A stretch of 64,000 bases of DNA from Gaiella sp. GTDB taxonomy: Bacteria; Actinomycetota; Thermoleophilia; Gaiellales; Gaiellaceae. How positions within the stretch are numbered: position 1 is the stretch's first letter; every line of letters starts with the position of its first letter. Positions 1 to 9,215 of the stretch are shown in pieces. The stretch is from positions 3,032,622 through 3,096,621 of the forward strand of contig JAOSJZ010000001.1 of NCBI GenBank assembly GCA_027493885.1, in the 5' to 3' direction. Below the pieces are notes generated by a model. That model was given only the letters and a program-made list of their open reading frames with translations. It was not told the DNA's origin and did not search any database. The translations under genes and the position numbers were made by a program.

Positions 1-677
1 CCGACGATACAGAGCGTCGGGACACGGCCTTCACGGAGAAGGCGGGCGAATGCACGGAGCAGGACCTCGTGCGCCTTCTCCACGCGCAGGGTCGCGATGA
101 TCCCGATCACCCACTCATCGGCAGACAGGCCCAGTTCGGCTCGCGCTTCCCTTCGGGTAAGCGCGGTGCCTGTGGGCACGCCGTTCACGATCACCCTCAG
201 CTTGCGACGAGGCACCCCCTCCTCCTCGATCGAGCGGGCGACGAGATCGGACGGGCAGACGATATACCGCGCCCTCGGAGAGATCCACCACCTGTAGCCC
301 CAGGTCCGGACCAGCGTCCGGCGCCCGTCCCACGTAGGGTCGCGTGTAACGAGAGGCACCCCCGTCGTTCGGGCGAGGAGCGCACCGTACATGCTGCTCG
401 AGAACAGGTGCGCGTGGATGATGTCAGCATCGCGAAGCAGGCGATGCGCGCGGATCATCGTCCGGATCGGGATCCACCGTCCGCGCCGGCCGAGAATCGT
501 GTAGGGGATCCCCGCCTCGCGAAGCGGCTCCTCGAGCGGCCCGCCCTCTCGGGTCAACACGAAGAAGGGGGCAAACCGACTCCGATCGAGGGCGCACGCC
601 ACCTCGACGGCCACGCGCTCCGCGCCCCCGGCGGGCAAAGCGCTGATGAGCATGCCGATCCGCACTCGCTTCGCCAC
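1..677 (-). CDS. GT4-type glycosyltransferase, N-terminal part
   Basis: The minus strand encodes the first ~225 residues of a GT-B fold glycosyltransferase; its C-terminal half lies beyond the window. Visible family marks are the nucleating RIGMLISALPAGGAERVA segment, HAHLFSSSMYGALLARTT, and the start of the second Rossmann half (VIGIIATLRVEKAHEVLLRA). It probably adds one sugar to a lipid-linked exopolysaccharide repeat unit at the inner membrane face; donor and acceptor cannot be read. The GTG at 677 is chosen because a TAGCAT box lies 8 nt upstream (686-691); a GTG at 665 is the alternative. It is downstream of the beta-helix gene on the same strand. Confidence 0.85.
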   Translation of the reverse strand, partial: MAKRVRIGMLISALPAGGAERVAVEVACALDRSRFAPFFVLTREGGPLEEPLREAGIPYTILGRRGRWIPIRTMIRAHRLLRDADIIHAHLFSSSMYGALLARTTGVPLVTRDPTWDGRRTLVRTWGYRWWISPRARYIVCPSDLVARSIEEEGVPRRKLRVIVNGVPTGTALTRREARAELGLSADEWVIGIIATLRVEKAHEVLLRAFARLLREGRVPTLCIV

Positions 678-705
678 CGCCCACGATGCTAGCCAGAGGC
701 CGCTG

Positions 706-740
706 CATCGAGGTAGCCCGCTTCGCGGGCTACCTCGATG
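706..740. terminator. Perfect 16-bp hairpin between beta-helix and glycosyltransferase genes
   Basis: Bases 706-721 (CATCGAGGTAGCCCGC) are exactly complementary to 725-740 around a 3-nt TTC loop. It starts 8 bp past the stop of the secreted beta-helix gene and precedes the glycosyltransferase, so it is well placed to end transcription. No T-run follows on the minus strand, so it may act as a non-canonical terminator or processing site. Confidence 0.7.
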
Positions 741-747
741 GTGGTAC

Positions 748-3700
748 TTATGCTTGGTGCTCGTAGGCGCCGATGTCGGGTGGGCCTTGTCGGGGTCGGC
801 CGTTGATGTCGGTGGGGGGTGCGTAGGCGGGGTCTGCGTGGTTGATGAGGGGGCTGTTGTCTTGGGGTGTGTAGTTGTTGGTGGTGCGGTCGCTGAATCG
901 TGGGTCGGTGCCGGTGGTGTTGCTGGTGAGGGTGAAGAGGGTGTTGCCGTCGTAGGTGGGGGCGAAGTCGCCGCCGGGGTTGGCGTAGGCGAGGTTGTTG
1001 CGGACGGTGTTGTCGGTGGCGTTGCCGGAGGCTTGGACGCCTTTGTTGGTGTTGTAGGCGAGGGCGTTGTTGACGACGAGTACGTTCTTGGTGGAGTACT
1101 GGTGGCCGCTGCCCCAGATCACGATGGCGCTGCCGCTGTAGGGGTCGCTGCTGGTGGCGCCGGTGAAGGTGTTGTTGGTGACGATGAGGCCGTTTGCCTG
1201 GGGGCCGATCTGGAGGTGGTAGCCGGTGCGTCCGTGGTAGAAGACGTTGTTGGCGATGACGCCGTCGATGGCGCCGCGTTGGCGGCTGCTGTCGTCGACG
1301 TCGACGTTGCCGTAGTAGATGCCGTGGTCGTAGCGGGCGTGGCTGCCGTTGTTGGAGATGCGGTTCGACCAGATCTGGACGTTGCGCGAGTAGGTCTGGC
1401 CGCTGGTGCCGCTGCCGCCGACGAGGATTCCCTGGCGGGCGCAGCCGTAGATGGTGTTGGCGATGATCTCCACATCCGACGAGCTCGACACCTTGATCCC
1501 ATCCCCGGCCGAGTTCGCCACGGTGAATCCCTGGATCCGTAGCCCGGTGACGTTCGCGACATAGACGGCCGCTCCCCCGCCCCCCGAGTACGAGAGGGTC
1601 ACGCTTTCACCCGGGTACGCGCGCAGCGTGATCGGGTTGCTGGCACTCGCGGATCTCGACGTGAGCATCGTCTGGCTCGTATACGTGCCTTCGCGGACGT
1701 TGATGACCGACCCCGCTGGCACGCTGCCCCACGCCTTGGCGATCGATCGCCAAGGCGCAGAGATCGTTCCTGGGTTGGAATCGCTGCCCGCCTGCCCGTT
1801 GACGTAGTAGTGCTGGCCGGACGACTGCCCGATCCGCGACGGGAGGCTATCGCCGACGTTGCTCGGCGTCGTGGGCGCCGCGGCGACGATGTCCGTTCGC
1901 GCCGACGTCGCCGTTCCCGACCCCGCGGCATTCGACGCGGTGACGCGGGCGCGTAACGTTCGACCCACGTCGGCGGAGACGAGGCGATACGTCTGAGCCG
2001 TGGCCCCGGCGATCGGCGCGCATGCACTGCCGGCGGCGTCACAGCGAAGCCACGTATAGGCGTAGCTCGTCGGTGACCCGGTCCACGTTCCCGCCGTTGA
2101 CGTCAACGACGATCCCGCGACCGTGGGGCCCTGGATGGCCGGCAGCGCCACGAGGACGGGTGCCGAGAGGGACGTCTGGACGACCCCGGTCTGCGCCGAC
2201 GACGCCGTCGCCGCCCCGCCCGAGTTCGTCGCTGTCACCTTGGACCGGAGCGTCGCCCCCACGTCCGCGCTCGTCAGCCGGTACGTCTGCGCTGTCGCCC
2301 CGGCAATCGCCGAGCAGTCCGACGAGCCAGCTGCGCCGCACCGTTCCCACGCGTAGGCGAAGCTCGTCGGTCCACCCTCCCAGGTTCCCGTGCTCGTGGT
2401 GAGCAGCGAGCCGGACGTGAGCGCCCCGGTGATAGTGGGTGACGCGATCGCGGCCGGCACGGTCGCCGCTGGCTGGAACGCGCTCGTCGCTCCCGGGCCG
2501 TACACCTCGATCTCCCACGCCGAGAAGCCGTACGGCGTGCCGCGCCGCTTGCCCAGGATGCGGACGTAGCGCGTGGAGACGGACGAGAACGTCGTCTCCC
2601 TCGGCCCTGCGGACCTGGCGGATTCTTGAGCGACGGTCCGGAAGGACAGCAGCTGATCGGCAACCTGGATCGCGTACTTGGCGGCGTATGCTGCCTCCCA
2701 GTTGACAACGACCCGGTCGACGATCATCGTCGAGCCGAGATCGACCGTCCACCACTGGTGGTCGGCGTACGTCGAGCTCCATCGGGTCGAGGAGCTCCCG
2801 TCGACGGCGTAACGGGAGGCCAGTGAGTCGCTCTCGGTCGAAGATGCGTACGTCTGCTTGCCCGCGGCGAGATTGGGGTTGGGGCTACCGCTCCGTCCGG
2901 CGTCGGACACCGGAAGCGGGGTCGTCGAGCCCTGATCGGCCGGCGGCGAGCTGACGCCGGCCTCCGGGCCGTAGACCTCGATGTCCCAGGCGGAAATGCC
3001 GTATCCCGTCGCGCGCTCGACACCGAGTAGCCGCACGTACCGGGCGTCGACCGGTGCGAAGGTCGTGCGCCGCACGCCGGCCGTGTCGATCGTCACGGTT
3101 GCCACATCGGTGAACGACATTCCGTCTCCCGAGATCTGCACCGTGTACGAGCGCGCGTAGGCCGCCTCCCAGTTGACGACGACAGTGTCCACCAGGCTCG
3201 GAGCGCCGAGGTCGACCTGCCACCATTGGCCATCCTTCCAGGCGGAGCTCCAGCGACTCGAGTGATCGCCGTCGACAGCATTCTCCGGGCCGAGCTCGGA
3301 GCTCTCGACAGACGACGACGTCGTTCGCTTGCCGGCCGCGAGATCGAGGCCCGACGTCGTCGACGGGGTGGGGGCGGGTGCCGAGGGGGTTGCCGTGGTT
3401 CCCGAAGCGCCATCCGTACCGCCGTCGGATGGTCCCGGGACGGAGACCGTGATCTCGGTCCAGGCCGAGCGATTACCGTGGTACGCCACGGACCGCAGCG
3501 TGTGACTGCCCGGCCCGAGGGACGACGGGTTGAGCTCGCCGTTGTCGCCGTTGAAGCGATACGGGCCATATCGTTCGGTCCACTGGAGGTTGCCGTCGAC
3601 GGCGAACTCGACGCGATCCGGGTACAGGCCCGCAACCGTGACCTCCCAGCGGACCGGTTCGGTCAAAGCGACGGTTGCGGTCGGAGAGACGACGACGACC

Positions 3701-3813
3701 TTGAAATCCTGGTCGGCGGCCGAGCCGATTGCGGTGGCTGTGAGAGCGATTGCGACGAGGGCACCCGCGGCGAGGCGGGTCAGGCGCTCGATTCTGAAGC
3801 GGTTGGCGGCCAT
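748..3813 (-). CDS. Secreted multidomain protein: two F5/8C, two Ig-like, C-terminal parallel beta-helix
   Basis: A ~1021-residue exported protein. Residues 1-33 are a Sec signal peptide (RFRIERLTR, hydrophobic stretch, AIGSAA). An Ig-like domain (~35-125) and a Thr/Ser/Pro linker come next. Two discoidin/F5-8 type C domains follow (~158-282 and ~315-440; AVDG..S.RWSS, QWW.VDLG), then two Ig-like repeats (~450-645; IAGATAQTYRL in each). The C-terminal right-handed beta-helix (~665-1020) opens with YYVNGQAGSDSNPGTISAPW. Carbohydrate-binding modules before a beta-helix suit a polysaccharide-binding or -cleaving enzyme on the organism's own capsule; no catalytic residues could be assigned. The ATG at 3813 has AGGAAGGA just upstream. 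Its last ~250 codons duplicate the gene at 15131-16333. Confidence 0.9.
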   Translation of the reverse strand: MAANRFRIERLTRLAAGALVAIALTATAIGSAADQDFKVVVVSPTATVALTEPVRWEVTVAGLYPDRVEFAVDGNLQWTERYGPYRFNGDNGELNPSSLGPGSHTLRSVAYHGNRSAWTEITVSVPGPSDGGTDGASGTTATPSAPAPTPSTTSGLDLAAGKRTTSSSVESSELGPENAVDGDHSSRWSSAWKDGQWWQVDLGAPSLVDTVVVNWEAAYARSYTVQISGDGMSFTDVATVTIDTAGVRRTTFAPVDARYVRLLGVERATGYGISAWDIEVYGPEAGVSSPPADQGSTTPLPVSDAGRSGSPNPNLAAGKQTYASSTESDSLASRYAVDGSSSTRWSSTYADHQWWTVDLGSTMIVDRVVVNWEAAYAAKYAIQVADQLLSFRTVAQESARSAGPRETTFSSVSTRYVRILGKRRGTPYGFSAWEIEVYGPGATSAFQPAATVPAAIASPTITGALTSGSLLTTSTGTWEGGPTSFAYAWERCGAAGSSDCSAIAGATAQTYRLTSADVGATLRSKVTATNSGGAATASSAQTGVVQTSLSAPVLVALPAIQGPTVAGSSLTSTAGTWTGSPTSYAYTWLRCDAAGSACAPIAGATAQTYRLVSADVGRTLRARVTASNAAGSGTATSARTDIVAAAPTTPSNVGDSLPSRIGQSSGQHYYVNGQAGSDSNPGTISAPWRSIAKAWGSVPAGSVINVREGTYTSQTMLTSRSASASNPITLRAYPGESVTLSYSGGGGAAVYVANVTGLRIQGFTVANSAGDGIKVSSSSDVEIIANTIYGCARQGILVGGSGTSGQTYSRNVQIWSNRISNNGSHARYDHGIYYGNVDVDDSSRQRGAIDGVIANNVFYHGRTGYHLQIGPQANGLIVTNNTFTGATSSDPYSGSAIVIWGSGHQYSTKNVLVVNNALAYNTNKGVQASGNATDNTVRNNLAYANPGGDFAPTYDGNTLFTLTSNTTGTDPRFSDRTTNNYTPQDNSPLINHADPAYAPPTDINGRPRQGPPDIGAYEHQA
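757..1515. repeat. Long direct repeat, copy 1 (partner 15140-15898)
   Basis: About 759 bp that recur at 15140-15898 in the same orientation, offset 14,383 bp, with about eight substitutions found by eye and no indels. It encodes the end of the beta-helix, with ACC/AAC/GAC-rich codons unlike the rest of the gene. Similarity stops abruptly at 1515/15898. Confidence 0.9.
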
Positions 3814-4090
3814 GCTTCCTTCCTGATGAGGGACGTGTGTGGCCAGGCCGTCCCCCAAGACGCGGCCCTCGCTCGCCCGACGGTCGGACGAGGCGGATTC
3901 GACGGTTGCTGCAGGACGTCTTGCGGTCGATTCCCCACGGTGTGTTCCATCGGAGCGCGCCTCTGCGCGTCATCCCCCATATGGGTGATCTCGCCTCGTC
4001 GCCACGCCCGAGCCGGGATGACCGCCTACACTTCGACCGAATCCCTCGCTTGCGGGAGGGACGCTCGTTTCTCGCCCGAACAGCGCAGAC
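3814..4090. other. Non-coding stretch upstream of the beta-helix gene
   Basis: Contains the ribosome binding site of the minus-strand beta-helix gene at its left end. I see no convincing gene, RNA or strong promoter in it. Confidence 0.4.
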
Positions 4091-4471
4091 ATGGCTTCGC
4101 GCCTCGAACTCTCGCCCGAACTGGTTCTGGTCTCCGCTGACCTGGCCGAGGTCGCGCGCGCCGCGCTCCCGGACAGGCCGTGGGAGGCGTTCCTTCCTCC
4201 CCGCGGCCCCGCCGAGCGACGCCAGGCTCGCATTGCAGACCGTCCGAGGCCGCTGGGTACGGTTCCTCCGAGCCGTTCGCGTGAGCTCGGAGCGGCTCCC
4301 GCCCCTGCTCACGCTCCTGCTCGAGCCCACGCTCCGGCTCTAGCTCACGCTCCGGCTCTAGCTCACGCTCCGGCTCTGGCTCCGAGACCCCCGTGGTTCG
4401 CGCCAGTGGGTCGCCAGCCTTCCCCGTACCACATCATGCGCCGCAGAGGGCCTGGCGGGCGCTCGCTCTGA
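4091..4471 (+). CDS. Possible small Pro/Ala-rich hypothetical protein
   Basis: A 126-residue frame starting ATG. Residues 4-40 look protein-like (LELSPELVLVSADLAEVARA followed by ALPDRPWEAFLPPRG). Residues ~70-98 are an AHAPAL repeat made by the 18-bp tandem repeat. No ribosome binding site or TAnnnT box precedes it, and its last 79 bp overlap the next gene in another frame. It may be a real short protein with a disordered tail or a chance frame. No function can be given. Confidence 0.35.
   Translation: MASRLELSPELVLVSADLAEVARAALPDRPWEAFLPPRGPAERRQARIADRPRPLGTVPPSRSRELGAAPAPAHAPARAHAPALAHAPALAHAPALAPRPPWFAPVGRQPSPYHIMRRRGPGGRSL
4307..4378. repeat. 18-bp tandem repeat, four units
   Basis: Units start at 4307, 4325, 4343 and 4361; the consensus is GCTCACGCTCCGGCTCTA. 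The last two units differ only at their final base. A multiple-of-3 unit keeps the AHAPAL reading frame open. Confidence 0.85.
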
Positions 4472-5052
4472 CACTGCTCGCCCTTGGCGTTCTCCTGGGT
4501 CTGAGCAGCCGACCCGTGCCCGAGGCTCCGACCTTCGCCGCCGAGAACCCGAGCAGGCCGTCTCCGGCGCCGCGCACGGAGACGGTTCGCGCGGTTCCGC
4601 GCGGATCGGTATCGACCACGGATGCGAGGCCCGAGCCGGCGCGCTCGAATCGTCGATCCACTCCGTCGCCTGAGAGCGCGGCGACGCCATCCGACCGGGC
4701 CGGTCGCACCACCCAAGGCCCGGCGCGTCCGCCGGCGACGGGCCGTGGCGGCGCTGTCCTAGGCGGCGGGTACGTGTTCGGCGACGACGGGCGGCTCTTG
4801 ATCGCAGGTGACGGTCGGACGATTACTCGCTTCGAGGCGATCGCGTGCGGCGCGAACGTGATGTTTCGCGGGATCGCCCTCTCGGCGGCGGGCCGCTTCT
4901 CCGCGAGCCAGAACGTGACGCGAGCAGGCAGGACGATCCTCGTAAGCGTTTCGGGCCACGTCGTGTCCCCCGGAATGATCCGAGGAAACCTGAGAAGCAT
5001 CGCACCGGGATGCAGGCGGGCGACGCGGCGGTACGTGGCGCGCCTCAGCTAG
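4393..5052 (+). CDS. Exported/anchored hypothetical protein with Pro/Arg-rich linker
   Basis: 219 residues from a GTG. A hydrophobic segment at ~22-42 (ALALTLLALGVLLGLSS) looks like a signal peptide or N-terminal anchor. A low-complexity Pro/Arg/Ser linker (~43-115) leads to a compact C-terminal domain of ~95 residues beginning GGGYVFGDDGRLLIAGDG with two cysteines (ACGANV, APGCRR). I do not recognise the domain. It lies between secreted-protein and glycosyltransferase genes, so a surface role is likely. It converges with the GT2 gene, with 6 bp between stops. Confidence 0.6.
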   Translation: MVRASGSPAFPVPHHAPQRAWRALALTLLALGVLLGLSSRPVPEAPTFAAENPSRPSPAPRTETVRAVPRGSVSTTDARPEPARSNRRSTPSPESAATPSDRAGRTTQGPARPPATGRGGAVLGGGYVFGDDGRLLIAGDGRTITRFEAIACGANVMFRGIALSAAGRFSASQNVTRAGRTILVSVSGHVVSPGMIRGNLRSIAPGCRRATRRYVARLS

Positions 5053-5058
5053 CGCAGC

Positions 5059-6042
5059 TCAGGCGTCCATCGTGTTCGCTGCTGGAGGAGACCCCGGCGG
5101 CGGGTTCGGTGATACGGTGGACTCGAGCACCTGGCGTACCTCCGCCGGCATCCGGCGGTGCCACCGCCACGGCCGCACGAACGGTCGGGCGACGCGGCGC
5201 ACCGCCCCTTCAACGCGGCCATGCCAACCTCCGCGGGAGGCTGCGAGAAGGCGCTCCTCGCGCCGGCGGTAGCGCTCGCGTTGTGCGAGCGCCTGCGCCC
5301 GAAGCTCGTCGTCGAGTGGGTACGTGCTCGCCGCCCGCTCGTACACGTGCATCGCCGCGCGGATCATCTTCAGGGGATCGCTCGAGTTCGACTCCGTCTG
5401 CCCCGCACGGTAGACGGCAAGCCGGCCACCGACCTGGACGGCGGAATACCCGTTGGCCACGATGCGGAGCCACAACTCGTAGTCCTCCGAGCGGGAGATC
5501 TCGACGGCGTAGCCGCCGACGTCTTCGAGAACCGTGCGTCGGATCAGGCTGCAGCAGAAGACGAAGTTGCGATCGAGGAGGACGTTCGTGAACGCTCGCG
5601 GATCAAGTGGAGCGATCTCGGGCGGCCGTTGCGTGGACATGACGGAGGCGCGGCCGATCCGTCCGCTCGATGCGTCCAGTACCCAGGCGTCGGTGTAGGC
5701 GAACCCCGCACGCTCGGCGCGGGCCAACGCGCTTCCCATCGTCTCCAGGTACCCGGGCAGTAGGAGGTCGTCGGCATCGAGCGGACAGACGAACTCGCCG
5801 TGCGTCCGCTCGATGCCGAGGTTTCGCGCCGCGGACGGCCCGCTGTTCTCCTGTCGCAGCAACGTCACCCGTCTGTCCGTGATCCGCCCCACAGCCGCGG
5901 CAGTCTCGTCGATCGAGCCGTCGTCGACGACGACGATCTCGAAGTCGTCGACCGTCTGGAGGAGCACGGACCTGATCGACGACTCGATCGTGGCGGCCGC
6001 GTTGTAGGCGGGGATGACGACGCTGAAGCGGGGCGCGGTCAA
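5059..6042 (-). CDS. GT2 family glycosyltransferase
   Basis: About 327 residues of a GT-A fold enzyme. It opens with APRFSVVIPAYNAAATIESS, followed by VVVDDGSIDETA, ENSGPSAARNLGIE and the metal-binding LDADDLLLPGY motif; SEDYELWLR is the acceptor-side catalytic region. It transfers a sugar from a nucleotide donor to the growing exopolysaccharide unit in the cytoplasm. The TTG at 6042 is chosen because it gives a TTGA overlap with the stop of the upstream polymerase once that gene's frameshift is corrected. A longer frame reaches a TTG at 6123 but adds only non-conserved residues. Confidence 0.88.
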   Translation of the reverse strand: MTAPRFSVVIPAYNAAATIESSIRSVLLQTVDDFEIVVVDDGSIDETAAAVGRITDRRVTLLRQENSGPSAARNLGIERTHGEFVCPLDADDLLLPGYLETMGSALARAERAGFAYTDAWVLDASSGRIGRASVMSTQRPPEIAPLDPRAFTNVLLDRNFVFCCSLIRRTVLEDVGGYAVEISRSEDYELWLRIVANGYSAVQVGGRLAVYRAGQTESNSSDPLKMIRAAMHVYERAASTYPLDDELRAQALAQRERYRRREERLLAASRGGWHGRVEGAVRRVARPFVRPWRWHRRMPAEVRQVLESTVSPNPPPGSPPAANTMDA

Positions 6043-7450
6043 GGGTCGGCGACCAGGACCAGTGGCCGGCGGCCGGTTGACACGGGGGCCGGGGCAGGTC
6101 CCGTCCCCGACCGAGCGCGGCAAGCGCCACGACGTAACCGAGAACGAGCCAGAGCTCCTTGTGGAGCAGGGAATCGCTGAATGTCTGTGCGACGAACAGC
6201 GCGGCGACAGCGATCATGACCCCTCGCCCGAGAGCCTCGCCCTCGGAATCCCCTGCTTCCCGAAGCCGGCGGATTGCCCGAAGCCCGATCCCGGCGGTCG
6301 CGATGTACATGCCGATGAGCAACGCGAAGCCCACGAGCCCGAGCTCCGCGAGGACCGAGAGGTACGTGTTGTGGGTCACCGGGTTCTTGAAGAGGGAGGT
6401 ATGCACCTGATACAGGCTGATGTCGTCGGCAACGTATCGGGTCTCGAGCTCGCGGAAGTTGTTGACTCCCACGCCGACGAGTGGATGGTCCCTCGCCAGG
6501 CGCGCTGCGATCTGCCACTCGTCCGCCCGTCCGCTGCTGCCGGCCGCCGAGATGCTCTGGAGGCGCACCCGCTCCGTCGCCGTGGTCGCCAGCGAGAGGT
6601 AGCTCACCCCAGCGGTGACCATGACGACCAGGAGGACAGCGAAGTACGGCCGCAGCCGCCCGCCGAGGAGAAGCGCTACGACCATGGCGGTCGCGAGACT
6701 GAGCAAACCCGCGCGCGATTGCGTCATGAAGACGCCCAGCAAGCACGGCACGACGGCTCCGATCGCGGCGAGACGCGGAACAGGCCTCCGTGCCGTCGCG
6801 GCGAGCGCGATCGCGAACGCGATCGCGGGCACGAGCGCGCCAGCGAGGTCGTTCGGGTTGGCGATGCCCGCGATGAGTCGGTCCTCGGAAGCGAGGCCGG
6901 TCCCGACCCCGTAGAGCGTTGTCGCCACCGCGCCCGCGACATAGGCCCAGAGGGCGACCCGAAGGTGCCTGGTGTTGCGTACTGCGGTATAGACGACGAA
7001 CAGCAGCGCTGCGATTGGGATGAGCCTGGTGAGGTAGCCGGCCGCAGCGGCCGGGTCAGGAGCCCACAGGGTGGACGCCGACGCCCAGACCAGCAGCCCT
7101 AGCACCACGAAGCCGAGGAATGGCTCGTCTTCCAGCAGAAGCTGGGCACGGCCCCGGTGACTCAGCACCAGCGCGAGCCAGGACAGGATCACGATCGCGC
7201 CGACGAGCTTGACGGCTGTCACACCTCCGCCGAGCGCGCCCATCGCCTCGAAGAACGTGAGCAGCGTCATGAGCACGACCCCGACCATGAGGCTCGAGAA
7301 CGCAAGGCAGGCGAGCACGAGCATTGCGGTGCCGACGAGCGCCAGCGTCGGGCCCGTGCTGGCCGCCATGCCGACCACCAGCCCGGCGACGGCCGTTCCG
7401 ACGACACCAAGCGCAGTGCGCAGCGCCGGCCGCTCCACCCATGAGGTCAC
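6039..7450 (-). CDS. Wzy/O-antigen ligase-like membrane protein, frameshifted near its end
   Basis: Multi-spanning membrane protein (about 10-12 hydrophobic segments) with the Wzy_C signature: TQSRAGLLSLATAM, DHPLVGVGVNNF and NPVTHNTYLSVLAELGLVG. It probably polymerises or ligates repeat units on the outer face of the membrane. It starts with GTG in a GTGA overlap with the kinase gene. As sequenced, the frame runs on to 5603 through the next gene. Restoring one G in the GGGG run at 6105-6108 makes it end STGRRPLVLVADP at 6039, overlapping the next start by TTGA. I take the frameshift as the correct explanation. Confidence 0.85.
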
Positions 7451-9048
7451 GTGTCGCCGAGGTGTAACACCGAGCCGCTCTTCCGGTGTCGCTGGCCGGT
7501 GAGCGCAGCCACCGCATCGTCCTCAAGCCCCTCGGACAGGTCGTCGGCATATCCGCCGTACCCATACCCGTCCTCGCGGGTCATGCTCTCGCGTGTGGTG
7601 ACGACGAAACCGGCAGGGCTGATGCCGCGTCGCGCCAGCAGCTCCCGGCTCTGAAAGAGCTTCTCGCGTCGCGTCCGCCCCAACCGCACCGTGAGGAGCA
7701 CCGTGTCGACGGAGTCCGCCATATCGAGAACCTCGGCGATCTCCGCGAGCGGCGGAGAGTCGAGGACGACGACGTCACAGAGCCCACCGAGCTGCTTGAG
7801 CATCCGCGCGAGCTTGGCTCGATCCACCAGGACGCCGAGCGCGTCTCGATGCTTGGCGAGCAGAAGGCGCAGGTTGTGATGGGTGGCCGCAGGGGTCAGG
7901 CACCGTTCGGGTGGAGCGCGGCCGGCGAGCACGTCCGCGACGCCGAGGCGACCGACCGGCACGTTGAACACGGTCGCGATCATGGGGCGGTGCAGATCGC
8001 AGTCGACGAGAACGACCCTGAGGTTCGAGGCGGCAAGCGTGATCGCGAGGTTGACTGCCGTGGTCGTCTTCCCGTCACCCGGTGACGCGCTCGTGACGAG
8101 GATCGAGCGCGGGTATCCGCCGTCGGGCCCGACGGTCGCAAGCACCGCTCGGAGGATGCTGTACGCCTTCCACGCGCCGCGGGGCATCGTTCCGCGTCCG
8201 GTGAGGTAGCTGCGAGCCACGTCCCTCGGAAGCTTCGGGACACGGGCGAGGATCGGAAGCCGCTGCTCGAGAAGCAGCTCCTCCTCGGATGCGATGCGCG
8301 GATTGACCGTCTCGAGGAGCATCGCTACGCCGATACCCACAACCGAGGCGACAAGGAACGCGACGATGATCGACAGGAGGGGTCGCGGCCATGACGGCGA
8401 CGTCGGCGGCGCAGCCTGGGTGAGCTGCCGGACGGTTGGATCGGGAGTGCCGACGAGCCCACGGTACGTCGCGAGCTGCTTCTGGAGGTCGGCGAACTCG
8501 AAGTTCCCCGGCCGCTGGGAGACCGGGATCAGAGCGATCTGCTGCCGGAGTCGCTCGATCCGTTGGGTGAGCTCCGTCTGGAACGCCTCGCTCCGGAGGC
8601 GCACGGTACCTTCCGCGTACGCGTTGGCCACTCGCGCCGCCTGAGCGGCGTCGGGTGCCGTTGCGTGGATCGTGACGACGTTGGCCTGGCCGAGCGGTTG
8701 GACGACGACGGATGCGCCCTTCGCGTCGTCGCCAAGCCGGTCGAAGACCGGAGTGCGGATCTCCCGCGACTTGATGAGCCGCGCCGCGGTGACAACCGGC
8801 GACGAATCGTCGAACGTCTCCCGGAACAACGTGAAACCCTGGTAGGTCTCCGCCGACGGGGAGAGGGGCTGGATCAGAAGATCGGCGCTCGCCTCGTAGC
8901 GCTTCGGGGCGGTCAGCGAGTAGACGGCAGCGGCGGCGACCGCGACCGCTACGAGTACGAGCAGGAGCCGGGCGTGACGCCTGAGCGCCCGGAGATAGCG
9001 AAGCGAGCCTTGGCGCTCGAGGCCGGACGGGAAGGATGTGTCTGTCAT
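7447..9048 (-). CDS. Wzz-domain fused to BY-kinase (polysaccharide chain-length tyrosine autokinase)
   Basis: 533 residues. The N-terminal Wzz domain has a membrane segment (LLLVLVAVAVAAAAVYSL), a periplasmic region with coiled coil (~155-190) and a second membrane segment (LLSIIVAFLVASVVGIGVAM). The cytoplasmic BY-kinase carries Walker A SASPGDGKTTT, Walker A' VVLVDCDLHRP, Walker B VVVLDSPP and a tyrosine cluster EDGYGYGGY for autophosphorylation. It controls polymer length and export with the CpsB-like phosphatase at 14363-15126. The ATG at 9048 precedes MTDTSFPSGLERQ; an upstream extension to 9153 lacks conserved sequence. A 4-bp GTGA overlap joins it to the polymerase. Confidence 0.92.
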   Translation of the reverse strand: MTDTSFPSGLERQGSLRYLRALRRHARLLLVLVAVAVAAAAVYSLTAPKRYEASADLLIQPLSPSAETYQGFTLFRETFDDSSPVVTAARLIKSREIRTPVFDRLGDDAKGASVVVQPLGQANVVTIHATAPDAAQAARVANAYAEGTVRLRSEAFQTELTQRIERLRQQIALIPVSQRPGNFEFADLQKQLATYRGLVGTPDPTVRQLTQAAPPTSPSWPRPLLSIIVAFLVASVVGIGVAMLLETVNPRIASEEELLLEQRLPILARVPKLPRDVARSYLTGRGTMPRGAWKAYSILRAVLATVGPDGGYPRSILVTSASPGDGKTTTAVNLAITLAASNLRVVLVDCDLHRPMIATVFNVPVGRLGVADVLAGRAPPERCLTPAATHHNLRLLLAKHRDALGVLVDRAKLARMLKQLGGLCDVVVLDSPPLAEIAEVLDMADSVDTVLLTVRLGRTRREKLFQSRELLARRGISPAGFVVTTRESMTREDGYGYGGYADDLSEGLEDDAVAALTGQRHRKSGSVLHLGDT

Positions 9049-9215
9049 CTCGTGGTGGCCTGGAGACGCCGCGATCCAGCATAGCTCTCTTCTGTTGCAC
9101 GAATCGTTCGACGCTCGCTCGATCTTGGGAGCACCCGTCCGCCTGATGCGCACGCGAGGTGGGGGCCAACACGGACGAGGGAGTCGCTCGCCGATGGTAT
9201 TTCTTCCTTCAAGGT

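Noticed and set aside
646..1542. Long Val/Gly-rich plus-strand frames here and at 15140-16321.
   Set aside because: They are antisense shadows of the beta-helix coding sequence, whose C-rich third positions make GTG/GTT runs on the other strand.
4307..4378. Tandem repeat as a binding-site array.
   Set aside because: The unit is not palindromic and its length keeps a reading frame; a coding or slippage origin is simpler.
5603..6042. A 440-bp out-of-frame overlap between the polymerase and the GT2 glycosyltransferase.
   Set aside because: One missing G at 6105-6108 explains it: the corrected frame ends in a natural TTGA overlap, and the read-through translation is Arg-rich shadow sequence.
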